From Chara braunii (Eukaryota > Streptophyta > Charophyceae > Charales > Characeae): a stretch of DNA of 46,832 nt. This document shows, one piece after another, positions 1 to 9,878 of the stretch. A program made the position numbers and the translations under genes. The stretch is taken from positions 730,129-776,960 of the forward strand of contig BFEA01000039.1 in assembly GCA_003427395.1 (NCBI GenBank), written 5' to 3'. Position 1 is the stretch's first letter, and every line of letters starts with the position of its first letter. The notes below the pieces were generated by a model. It made no database searches. It saw nothing but the letters and a program-made list of their open reading frames with translations, and was not told where the DNA came from.

Positions 1-14
1 AAATCGGAATGAAT

Positions 15-16
<2 letters not shown>

Positions 17-74
<58 letters not shown>

Positions 75-100
75 TGTGTGTGTGTGAGAGAGAGAGAGAG
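17..100. repeat. TG dinucleotide microsatellite ending in GA repeats
   Basis: About 70 bases of nearly pure TG with a single interruption (GGG), then about 14 bases of GA. ORFs crossing it (poly-Val/Cys or poly-Thr/His) are repeat translation, not genes. Confidence 0.97.
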
Positions 101-109
101 AAAGGGAGC

Positions 110-590
110 ATGCATGTTCACTACCTGCCGTGGAGCACAACGCTCCTGCTGCCGACGACCCACCACACGCCACGTCGCCGTACAGCCCCCGACACGTAGC
201 GCAGCTCGCCTAAAAACCCAACCCGCATGAACCCGCCCTTGCCCTGCTTCCCCGTGCACCCCCTGTCCCCGTACACCCCCCGACCGCCCGGTGACCGACT
301 CCCCAACGAATGGCAGGGCGACCGAATCGACCCACGAAACCGGTCGGGTAAACGCACAACCGCCGCAGTGTCCGCGCCCACCCCTCCCACCGGGACCAGT
401 GTGCGTCAAACTACAGAATCGACGTGTGGGCGCGCCTTCAAGATCGAACTGGGTCTCGCGTGTGGCTACGGAATCGAGGCATGGGCGCGCCTTCAAGAAC
501 GAACCGGGTCTCGCATGTGGGACCCGGGCAACGGGAGCGGTGTCTCGCGTGGGCCCGTCACGCGAGACCCGCCTTTTCCTTTAAGGTATT
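110..590. other. GC-rich stretch with a 55-bp tandem duplication
   Basis: The region is markedly GC- and CpG-rich compared with its surroundings. A unit starting TGGGCGCGCCTTCAAGA at 427 recurs at 482, so there are two diverged tandem units with a 55-bp period. Overlapping ORFs up to 160 aa exist on both strands, but they are Pro/Arg/Gly/Thr-rich, match no recognised family and partly run into the microsatellite. I do not call a gene. It could be a CpG island or the edge of an unrelated repeat. Confidence 0.45.
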
Positions 591-613
591 AGTGAAAAGA
601 AAAGAAAAAAAAA

Positions 614-853
614 GATGGTGTCGGGCTTCCCTTTTTTTTTTTTTTTTTTTTTCCTCACCTGGCCACTTTTATTCCCTGCTGTGGGGACGAATATCGAGAA
701 GCAATGGGGTCAGGCCCCCCGTGGGGGGATAGAGGGCAAAGTCCTACTAGCAGAGTTAAGTTTCCTCCACTCCCGAAGCTGGATGTGTTTGTGGAGATGT
801 GCGGTTTAGAAAACTCAACACGGTTTTCTGCACACCTCAACGTACACGTCCAG
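614..853 (+). repeat. Composite repeat M, copy 1, with terminal hairpin
   Basis: The copy starts GATGGTGTCGGGCTTCC, passes through a poly-T run (632-652), then a block with ATTCCCTGCTGTGGGGACGA and AATGGGGTCAGGC. It ends in an imperfect hairpin whose arms (779-803 and 830-853) carry TGGATGTGTTTGTGGAG and its complement. The same order recurs at 25855-26072 and 30625-30903. This copy and copy 2 end in an AAG trinucleotide tract (here 853-881). No coding potential was seen. Confidence 0.8.
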
Positions 854-881
854 AAGAAGAAGAAGAAGAAGAAGAAGAAGT

Positions 882-1290
882 GGGGCCAACCAACGGTCCT
901 AGCTCAGTTGGTACAACCATGAAGTGTTGAAATACAGTCCTGATTAGGAATCCCAATGGAACTAGATGAATAGAATAAAATTCTGAATCACCTGGGGCTG
1001 GTTAGGTCAATGGTCATTTTTACAAAAAAACAGAAGAGAGTGGGGTCAGGCCCCGAAAAGCACAAGGTAATCTATCCATGACAGTGAGAAAACTTACGAG
1101 GTTTGCGTCGAGTTTTGAAACACCGACATGACTGCGAGCACCTGGGACCCCTTCCCTGTAGCATAAGGCAAAAGTTGGAGAGGGACCGAAGAGGAGAAGG
1201 TCATGTCATTTTGGCATGATGCAGGACCATAGCGGCCTTATGGATTTTTTTGGTGAGTGTGTGGCACTGCCTTAGGTGACTCTCCCATAT
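882..1290. other. No gene; weak tRNA-like head
   Basis: Nothing protein-coding was recognised. At 897-913 the sequence CTAGCTCAGTTGGTACA matches a tRNA A box (RNA polymerase III promoter). A weaker B-box-like GATTAGGAATCCC lies about 35 bases downstream. This could be a decayed tRNA-derived SINE head. The rest is unassigned. Confidence 0.3.
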
Positions 1291-1387
1291 TTGAATCACC
1301 AGTGCTTGGCCATACATCAGTCGCGGGCCGTTGTCGTTAACGGCCCGCAACTTTCGGGCTTCGGGGTGCCAGACCTCAATGGCTGGA
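1291..1387 (+). mobile_element. MITE family F1, copy a, left part (split by LINE-1)
   Basis: It begins TTGAATCACCAGTGCTTGG, a diverged form of the F1 terminal inverted repeat TTAAACCACCAGTACTTGG. It contains a GC-rich hairpin (CGGGCCGTT, loop GTCGTT, AACGGCCCG). It stops at CCTCAATGGCTGGA, where LINE-1 was inserted; the rest continues at 4154. Copy e at 31027-31215 shows the uninterrupted structure. Confidence 0.75.
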
Positions 1388-3674
1388 GCACTGCTTCTCT
1401 TCGTTATCGTTATGGAGACCCTGGCAGCCAACATAAGACATCACAAAGATATTAGCCATATTCGGGTCTTCCCTATTCTTGAGGAAACAATCCCGGTTTG
1501 CTCCCTCTTTGCAGATGATCTTTCTTTTATGGTTGACGCTTCACACGATAACTTAGAAGCCATCAAAAGAATAATGGACAAATTCTGTAAACTCTTTGAT
1601 ATGAGAGTCAACTGGGGAAATAAAACACTAGGATGGTAGATCCATCATCAAGGCGTGAGACCCCCTGAACTCCCCCGCATTAAGTGGGTCCCTCTTAACG
1701 AACCTATCAGGATCCTGGGAGTATCCCTTTCGGTCTCAGGCAGACCCACCTCCTCGGACGAGGGGATCTTATAACAAGTAGGTTTGAAACTTATCTTTTG
1801 GAAGGAGAAACATACTTCCCTCTTTGATAAAACTCTAATAATTAATAATGTCAACCTAGCTTCTATATGGTATAAATCAGTCTTCTGGGCCTTGGACAAA
1901 AACAATCTTAAACTTCTTAAAAGACAGCTAGTGACATTTTTGTGGCGTGGGGATCATGAAAAACTAAATGTCATCAGCAGGGTGGCTAAGCTCTCCATCA
2001 TTCAACCCTAAACAAAAAGGGGTCTAGGGATCATTGACCCCCAAGCCCAAGCCATGACCCTTTCTCTCCAATGGATCAAACGTCTCATTTTCAATCCCAC
2101 TACCCTTTGGTCCCCCTTTGCTAGCCACTCCAGTGCTCGATCATATAGACCCCCTTATGTGGCTAGAAAACCGTGCATAGACTTTGTCCAAAAGCTCTCT
2201 AGGGGACCAATATCAAGAAGATAATTCAGATAGGGAGGTAATCAGAAGGGACCTCAGGCGGGACCCCTTCAGGGTTATCCTCCTGAAAAATTGGAGAAAG
2301 ATGCCTATCTCAAACAAAGTTTTTTCGGATAGATGGGAGAAAGTTTGTCAGCAGCCTCTTTTTAACAACACTTTTATCAGGGATGATTTTTAATGTATGT
2401 TACATTGCATGAATGCTCCTTGGAATGGTTGGATTAAATGGGGGGTATTACGAGTCAGAGATCTATGGAATCAAGAAAGCAGAGATTGACATTCTTCCTC
2501 TGATCTGCATGAGCGTCTTAGATATAGTCATCATCAAACTGAGGCCCTGGATAAAATAATAGACTTAATTCCTCTCGACTGAGTCAGAATCCTAAAGAAG
2601 ATACCCAAGCTTATTGTGAATGACTGGGTGACCTTTCACAACCAAAACGGAGTCGTTGATAATATAATTGAAATTCATAACCCAAACCGAATTCTCATTT
2701 TTATTTTTCATGTCCAAGAGGATGACTTCCTTAATCAGAATCAACAAGAGGAGATTAGATGGTGCTCATGTGATCAACTGTTTAGGATTCAAGTATTGAA
2801 ATCCGATGATAAATGACTAGCTTTTAAACCAGATATCCCCATCTCTCATCTTTCATTTGACCCCATTAACTGGTATTGGTCTCCTCCTGGGAACCGTGCG
2901 CCGGCGCAACCTACAAAGTTGCACACTCTCATCGTCAAAGCCTCTTACAGGATGCTCCGCCCGAGAGTTAATTTAAAAGACCGTATGAAAGAAAGATGGC
3001 AAAAGCATCTTAACGTCAGTAAAAACGAGTTGAAAAGGGTTGATTGTTTTTTTGCCTATAAATCTAGACCCACCAAAATAGTTTCCCTCCAGTGACAAAT
3101 CTCTCATAGGTGTCTTCCTTCAAATGACTATATTATTAAAAAGACTTCTCTCGAGCAGAAAGGTATTGCCCTCCCTTGGTGTAAGTTTTGTAAATCGGCC
3201 TTCCCCTCCAAACTCATCCCAGAAACTATTGAGCACATTTTTCTTCAATGCCCGGGGTCAATCTGGCTGTGGAGATGGTGGGATAGGATTTGGAACCAGT
3301 TGGAGACCTCTCATCCTTGGCCTTGGGAATGGAAAGCCCTTCTGTTGGGATCATGGCATCTGGGCCAAGTGAATGACTTTACCTACAATATATTCCTAGT
3401 AAGAAGGCGAGCGATCATCTGGGCGATTTGGACAAGAAGATGTACCTTTGAAATGGAAAATGCTCGCTTAGATGAACGAGAATTCACAGAAACCATCAAA
3501 CATCAGATTCAAATTGATTTAACTATCAAATGGGAACAGGTAAAAGAACGAATCCAGTTTCTCACGGATCTTAAAGAAATTTGGTGCCACATTAAAAAAT
3601 TTAATAAAAGTTGGCTTGGAAATGACCAAGGTGGGAGACTGGGGATGGTAATCTGGGAAGGCGGTTCCATATAG
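1388..3674 (+). pseudogene. LINE-1 ORF2 remnant: RT C-terminal half and zf-RVT-like domain
   Basis: Translated in pieces, it aligns with LINE-3 ORF2. Near the start is the RT motif C context (PVCSLFADDLSFMVDASHDN, about 1495-1555) with the catalytic Asp pair, followed by NWGNKT and RILGVSLSVSG. The WRGDHE block comes next (about 1943-1960). The C-terminal finger region is CKFCKSAFPSKLIPETIEHI, continuing FLQCPGS (about 3181-3260). The C-terminus ends NKSWLGNDQGG...VIWEGG. Stops include TAG at 1637, TAA at 1771, TGA at 2579, 2814 and 3094. Several stops replace Trp codons conserved in LINE-3. The TGA at 2814 is also present at the equivalent place in LINE-3 (21609). A part around 2190-2590 has frame changes. 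Confidence 0.9.
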
Positions 3675-3994
3675 GCTCAAGTTCCACTTAAAAGGAACTA
3701 CCGATTAGTCTTTATTAACTTGACCACAGTCGATCCCTCGATTCCCTTATGACCCTTCTCTTAATTTCCTGATTTCTTCCCCCCCCCAAATGATTGCCTT
3801 GTGTCAGTGTCTTGGTTTGGATAGATAAGGTGAGAAATGATTGATAGCTAGTGGCGTGTTTGTTAGTCATGAGAATCTGGTACCCTGTGAGGGTGAAGAG
3901 ACACTAAGCTAGCCCCTGGGGGACTGTATATTTCAGCTTTTCCCTCTGCTCCTTTCTGGTTACCCCATTCAATTCTTAATTACCTTGTATTTAA

Positions 3995-4139
3995 GGGGAC
4001 GTTGGACCCGCTTTCCAGCAGGTGACGCTCCCCACCAATAAAATGGAGTCACCCGAGGGTCAGAAAGGAGTGAATGCTCTTATCATTACTCCTATCTGAT
4101 ATTCGGTGTTTAAATTTAAAAAAAAAAAAAAAAAAAAAA
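3995..4139 (+). repeat. Shared 3'-end module in the LINE-1 3' UTR
   Basis: It starts GGGACGTTGGACCCG, continues TTTCCAGCAGGTGACGCTCC and CCACCAAT, then GCTCTTATCATTACTCC, and ends in poly-A. The same module ends LINE-2 (antisense, 4912-5075) and occurs as short stand-alone copies at 28396, 34750, 35041, 35271, 35704 and 40122. It probably marks the region recognised by the LINE reverse transcriptase. Confidence 0.85.
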
Positions 4140-4153
4140 CCTCAATGGCTGGA

Positions 4154-4250
4154 AGCGTAAGCCAAAATAAAGTCGAAACGACGCCACGGTGGTTTGGAAA
4201 AACTTTGCACGCAGAAGGTCGATAGCTAGGCCAAGTACTGGTGGTTTAAC
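4154..4250 (+). mobile_element. MITE family F1, copy a, right part
   Basis: This is the continuation of the element interrupted by LINE-1. It ends in the inverted repeat GGCCAAGTACTGGTGGTTTAA. Without the LINE the element is about 190 bp, the same as copy e. It has no coding capacity. Confidence 0.75.
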
Positions 4251-4292
4251 AGACGCTCGACGTCGAGGGAAGGGTAAGGAAATGGGAGGAAG

Positions 4293-4749
4293 GGCCGAAA
4301 AGGGGCATGAGCAAGGTTGAGGGAATCATAGTGCAGACTGCGTTCAGCCGTTTGTTGCCCATTTGGGAGACTGGTCTGCAAATTGTGCGCAGTCCATGAT
4401 GTGATATAAAACAAAATTGAGAAGTAGCGAATGACCCTGCTATATCCAAAACAATGCACGGGGTGGATGCCTTGGGATTGAGAAAAAAAGGATGCAATAA
4501 AAGGCGAAACACCATGGGGAGAAGCTCTCTTTGATCCATGGATTTCCTTTCGGCAAACCGTTACGAAATTGACTTATGTGTGTACCTTAGCTGAGATGTC
4601 ATTGCATATGCCCCCCCGCCGCCCAGCCCCCCCCCCTCCTCTCAGCTGTTCTGTTCAGAATTGTCTTTTGCCCTTGCTGGGAATTAGAATGAACAGGTTA
4701 AGGGTCAAGCAATGCCTGATACTTGCTGTTTGACACAAACTTAGTAGAC
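4293..4749 (+). repeat. 460-bp interspersed repeat N, copy 1
   Basis: About 460 bases are closely similar to 26114-26582. Shared blocks include GGTCTGCAAATTGTGCGCAG, GATCCATGGATTTCCTTTCG, a C-rich run (about 4611-4637) and AGCTGTTCTGTTCAGAATTG. No ORF is conserved between the two copies. Here it lies between two F1 ends; at copy 2 it follows repeat M and an AAG tract. Its class is unknown. Confidence 0.8.
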
Positions 4750-4908
4750 TAAATCATCAGTACTTGGCCCAGCTATCGACTGCAAAAAAAAAAAAAAAAA
4801 GTAGAAACGTTTCTAGTTGGATGAATTTGAGCGCTCCTATAGTAGCCCGTATGTTTTCTAAAATCATGGCGCGTTAACGGGCACAACTCTAGGAAGTACT
4901 GGTGGTTT

Positions 4909-4911
<3 letters not shown>
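4750..4911 (-). mobile_element. MITE family F1, copy b
   Basis: The ends are TAAATCATCAGTACTTGG on the left and its inverted partner CAAGTACTGGTGGTTTAA-like GGAAGTACTGGTGGTTTAA on the right. The interior (GTAGAAACGTTTCTAGT, GAGCGCTCC) is the reverse complement of copies c and d. A 17-base poly-A lies at 4784-4800. It is about 160 bp long with no ORF, and abuts the poly-T end of LINE-2. Confidence 0.75.
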
Positions 4912-4952
<41 letters not shown>

Positions 4953-5239
4953 GAGAGAACGCCCATGAAACACAGCTAGGGGTAATGATAAGAACATGTA
5001 CCCCAAGCTATATTCGTAGGTGGCTCTGATCTATTAGTGGGGAGTATTACGTGTTGGAAACCGGGTCCAGTGTCCCATGATAACATTCACTGATGAATAT
5101 AGTTCACTAAGGAGCCACAGTTGCCTCTTCACTCCCTTAGGGACCGCCAGAAATAACAATCAGTGCTAGCTACCATTGCTCCTCATAAGATTATCTTGAA
5201 TTTATCAACTCCCCTCCAAACCAAAACATTGTATTTCTA

Positions 5240-7280
5240 CAAGGACAAGTTCGGAAGGGGGAAATGGATCTGCAAAAAAGATTAGAGCTCTGCGAGTAGC
5301 TCCTGGATGAAGAGTAAACCAATCCTTGAAGACGAGCTAAAAGTCCCTTTTGAAGGATTCCTCCCTCTCCCCTTCTCCGGGCTATATTACCTTCCCTAGG
5401 TTCCTTTCCCCAATGCCCCCTAGCCAGTCCATAGTAAAGTTCTAGATTGCCTTTTGGATGTCTTTGTTTTTTTTTGGTAATTACGTAATTTAGATATGAC
5501 TGTCGTCCATTAGGCTCTAATCTTTGTTTGTACAAATTGGACAATTTGTTCAATCATCTCTGGTCCCTCCAGATTTACTTCTTCATATACAAAAATACAC
5601 CTCTTATACCATAGTGTCAATAAAACCGCTTTCCAACCAATTTAAAAACAGTTGAATTGGAAATTGGATAGCTCTAGGTCATGTGTAACCCAACATCCTA
5701 AGAGGATAGCCTTCCAATCCCAGGGTCAGTCTAGATCCGTTAGTTCTCGCCATGTGCAGTCCCACCTGCACCGGGGCATTGCATAAAAATGTGCTCTATG
5801 GTTTCTCTATATTTTCTCCCTAGAAAAGTGGACAAAAAAAATTTGCACCATGGGGAGGCTAAACCTTTTCGTTTCAAGGAAGAGTGGTCAATAATCCAAT
5901 CATTTGTGGGGAGACGGCGATGTGCAATTTGCCACTGCAAGGAGGCGAACTTAGCTGTTTTTTGTCTAATGTTTTTAAAAAAATATATGTTTTTGAGTAG
6001 ATTTATGTCTAAATTCAAGTGCCTGGATCATATCTCTTGCAAAATTACTACAATGTCCACATTTGGTCGTAGCAGTTTGTAAGTCGCTTTCACAGTGAGT
6101 GACTGCAAGGTCATTGGTCTAACCCTCATGCCAGTTTGTCAAATCCATTCTGCCGGATCTATTGGAAGTTTTGGGATAGGAAACTCTGGATGAAAGACTC
6201 TCCATCCCTTTATAACGAAGATAAAAAGGACTTTAACTCGATACAGGTATGAAAAAGGAAAAAGACCAAACTGGATCTGAAGAAAACCGAGTCAAAAAAT
6301 GATCTCTATTCAGTTTGAAGATGTTTATTAGATAACCTTGTCGGAGATTGTGCACCACCTAACCCACTATCCCTTTACCATCTGGCTGGAACCCCACTAC
6401 CCAATCTCTCTCCTTAAATTTAAACATTTTTCTTAGAGTTCTTACCTATGCCAAGGGTATAGAAAAAATAATTTGATCCAGGTTCTGGTTGAGATGATGA
6501 GCATATCGAAGTGTATGTCTCAATTGTTCCGTCGTTTTCCAGTCTTTCGAGTTCGGGTCCCATAAGTCTTTAATTTTGTTGATTCCTTTTTTGACCCAAT
6601 GAGACCAAGGGGGGGGTGAACTGTTGTAGATGCAACCGCTTGCATTTGTGATCCACCGATTGTCAAAAAGCGGTTGACGAAGTATCTCCTCATATCGGTC
6701 AAGAAAAAGTTTGTTAGGTAATGGTATGTGACATCAATATTTCATTATTGTTACCCACAAATTGTCCAGCATAAGATCACTTTTTAGCTCTACCCCGATC
6801 CCCTTCTTCTGTAGAGTATGTGTGAACCCTTGGAAATTGGAATGGACCAGAACCGATCCTCAATCCATGTGAGAGGGTAAATACCCTCATCAGATAAAGG
6901 GGCGAGTCTACGAATATGTTCCAACATCATTTCCGTTCATGGTTTGTCAGTAGATAAGATCATTTTTTTTATCCATTGGATGGATAAGGCTTTGATATTT
7001 AAACGTAGGATCCAGGATTCTCAGACCCCCCTTGTTTTTTGTTGGATTATAGAAAGCCAAGTCACCCTTGGAATTGCCTTGTCTTGTTTGCGATTCCTTC
7101 TCCATAAGAATGTTGTGACTTGTCATTGAAGGGTTTTTGTTCGTGCCTGACCTATGGACCAGAGGGCTGATTTATACCAGATGGGGGCTAGGATCACGTT
7201 GTTAATAATGAGTGTCCTTCCAAAAATGAAAGTGTGTTTATTTTTCTATTGATTCATTTTTTCTAATGTTGGTTTGCAGA
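5240..7280 (-). other. Poorly preserved ORF2 interval of LINE-2
   Basis: Between the RT thumb and the zf-RVT block only short pieces align with LINE-3 ORF2. Antisense ORFs on the plus strand here, for example 5789-6082 and 6944-7129, are shadows of these pieces. There is no sign of an additional gene. Confidence 0.6.
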
Positions 7281-7777
7281 TTCATTCTTCATGAGTAGCA
7301 TGTTTACCTAATATTGTAAGTGACACTCCTAAGATGCGTATCGGGGCTTCTAGAGGTAACCATTGAATTTTTGGAAGCTCCGGAGGACAGTCACCGTTGG
7401 AATGAATCCACCACCTTTGAGTCTTGTTGCCCCAATTAACCACCATGTCAGAGACTTGTGTGAATTTACTCATTAGGTTTTGAATCTCCTCCTTGTTTGA
7501 CAAAGATGCTTCTTACATTATTGTGAGATCATCAACAAGCATTGAGCTAATGGGGATAGCGTTTTCTGGGATACTCGAAATCTGAAAACGTTTCAAATTA
7601 TGATAAGAAACAGAAAAGGGGTCAAATCATTTTTTTCCCTTATCGATCTTTGTAAACTAATTTATGGAGAAAATAGCTCATTAACCTGTACCCTCGTTGT
7701 GACATCCGTATGAAGAATTCTCACCCATTTTCTTAAGTTTGAACCAAATTTTATTTTATTCAGAAAGACATAAAAAA

Positions 7778-7837
7778 AAAACGTCAATCTACATGATCAT
7801 AGTTTTTTTTTTAAAACGTCAATCTACATGATCATAG
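7778..7837. repeat. 25-bp direct duplication around a 10-base T run inside the LINE-2 RT
   Basis: AAAACGTCAATCTACATGAT followed by CATAG occurs at 7778-7802 and again at 7813-7837. The copies are separated only by ten T (ten A on the coding strand). It interrupts RT motif A (YDHVD). It could be slippage, or an insertion of little more than a poly-A tail with its TSD. Confidence 0.85.
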
Positions 7838-9878
7838 GTTTTTTTTAAGTCAATGAAAATGAAAGCATCATTCTGTTTTGATTGACGAGAAAGCTTAATC
7901 ATTTTATTAATTAGAAGAATATTATCCTGAACGTGTTTGTCATTTATAAATCTAGTTTGTGAGGGATGAATAATATTTATCATTACCGGAATCATACGAT
8001 TAACCAATGTTTTAGCCAATATTTTATAAACCACAGTAAGTAAAGTTATGAGTCTAGAATTTCTCATATTTGTTTTATCCCCATTTTTGTGTAAAAGAGT
8101 GAGAATCCCCCGACTCACAAATTCTCCTATCTGTCCTGACTCATAAATAGATTCGAAAAATTGCAACAAGTCTGATGAGAACGTAGGCCACATTGTTTCC
8201 CAAAATTCATTGGGAAACCTACCAATACAAGGGGTTTTATCCACATTCATCTGTAATAATGTTGTCCATAATTCCTCCAGGGTCAATGACCTCTCCAAAT
8301 GTTCTCTTTGTTCTTGAGTAAGTGTCTGGGTTAAGGGTGTGAGGGTTTTTTTTATGCCTGCATTATCTTCCTCCATCTCCTCCATATTTTTTAATAAAGT
8401 GAAAAAAAAATTATAAAAATTATAGACGATTTTTAGACTTTCTGCTGAGGATAATGAAATAGATGGTTCTGAAGTTTCAGTAGGATCTTGCAGTTCTTCA
8501 ATAGTCGTACGTCGTGCTCTAGCACGAGCTAGTGCAAAGAATGATGCATTCATTTGTCCCTCAGTCAAATGCCTTGATAATTTACCCCTAATCTAATATC
8601 CTTGCCAACGGTGTTGAGCAAAGGATAAAAATTGGTTCCTAAGCTCCTGAATGTCAATTGGGTAAGTATGATTTTGTGGTTAATCATCAAATTCATAATT
8701 AATAATTTGTTCTTGGATGTTCATTTCTTAGAGAAAGCGTTTTTTTGCTTGTAATTTAGAGAATTCGTTACACTTTTTGGCTATAATGACCAACCCGTTA
8801 TTGAACCAAGTCGTGTAGGAATCATGTTTATCCTTAGTAGTATGCCAGTAATCCCAAACATCATGAATGAATTGCTTAAATTGACTTTGAAAAAGTAAGG
8901 AGGTGTTAAGTTTGTAGAAACCTTTCCCCTGGTCTGTTTTTTTCTTAAAGGACAACAGGACTACACACATCTTATGATCAGCCCCTGACCAAGGACTTTG
9001 GGGAAAGATGGTTGTCCATAACAGTGCCCGATCTAGATCCCGTGACATCATAATTAAGTCTATTCGGGATCTAGATTGGTGTGAGGTACCACTGTTGTGA
9101 ATACAGGTGAACAACCATTCTTGCGAGAAAATTCGTCGGTACGTATCAAATAGCCTCTCATCCTCGCATAGTTTACTAATAATGTTATCACCCTCCTCTA
9201 TATATGTTGGGCAAGGGGAGGGAACCCTCCATCTATCCAGCCATCTATCGGGGGCTGCATTGAAATCCCCTACCATAATGAGAGGGATACCTTCTGGTAT
9301 TTGAGTTTTGATACTCTGGAATAATTTGATCCTTTCATGTGCCTCATTAGGCCCATATACATTAATGACACATACTATTTCTATCTTTAGCTTAATCAAG
9401 GTAGAAATTCATCTACCCTGCTCCTCATCAGCTGTCCACTGAATAATTTATACCCTTGATTCAAGTGGCACCCAAAGAGCCACTTCATCCGATCCACAAC
9501 ATGGCGTCGGGGAGGATAATTTAAAAAAAGGCTATGCCAGATTATGTGCTCTATTATAGATCAACGAAATCATAAGATGGGTTTCCTGTATACAGATAAG
9601 GTCAGGCCATGTACGGTCTCCAACTTCCTTGAGCTGCTCCATTATAGCTTTTCTTTTCACACCGTCCACAGTGGTCAGTCCATTTACATTTAGAGATTGT
9701 ATATCTAAATCCGTTGTTCTGATGACACGGCTCCAAGAGGGTTTTTTTTCCATAATATGCTTGGAGAGCCTCCATCGGTAATCTTTGAATATTATAAAAT
9801 TTTTATGACCCATTAGTTATTATAACCTTATCCAATTCCCCTTATCCAAGATTGAAGAAGACTAGAGAATTTATTTGC

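Larger units (their letters stand above)
1388..4139 (+). mobile_element. LINE-1: 5'-truncated L1-type non-LTR retrotransposon with TSD
   Basis: This truncated LINE carries only the 3' half of ORF2, a 3' UTR and a 22-base poly-A tail (4118-4139). The 14-bp target-site duplication CCTCAATGGCTGGA is exact at 1374-1387 and 4140-4153. The uninterrupted copy of the target at 31027-31215 has that sequence once. The 5' break falls inside the RT domain, just before the segment with the catalytic FADD box. Truncation, poly-A and TSD are the signature of target-primed reverse transcription. The coding part is closely related to LINE-3. It carries several in-frame stops and small shifts, so it cannot work by itself. 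Confidence 0.95.
5191..9813 (-). pseudogene. LINE-2 ORF2 remnant: endonuclease, reverse transcriptase, zf-RVT-like domain
   Basis: In order on the minus strand: the AP-endonuclease start at 9813-9532 with LNVNGL and IQETHL (the Glu is a metal ligand). The second EN part is at 9399-8728 with NVYGPN, VGDFNAAPD, SRIDLI and ADHKMC, which includes the catalytic Asp-Asn and the Asp-His pair. RT follows at 8568-7819: GRFPNEFWE, then FIDLKKTYDHVD (motif A). Motif C is present as SMLVDDLTIM near 7560, an altered FADD. Then come NWGNKT (about 7440), NKGGLRILDP (about 7030) and the zf-RVT-like block LQWQIAHRRLPTNDWIID...TIEHIFMQCPG (6018-5740). The C-terminal tail is at 5553-5191. A 25-bp duplication interrupts motif A, and TGA at 7819-7821 replaces Trp after DHVD. 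It is not functional. Confidence 0.9.

Noticed and set aside
14-496. 160-aa minus-strand ORF at the left end
   Set aside because: It ends in poly-Thr/His from the TG repeat, and its GC-rich part has no recognised domain or second support.
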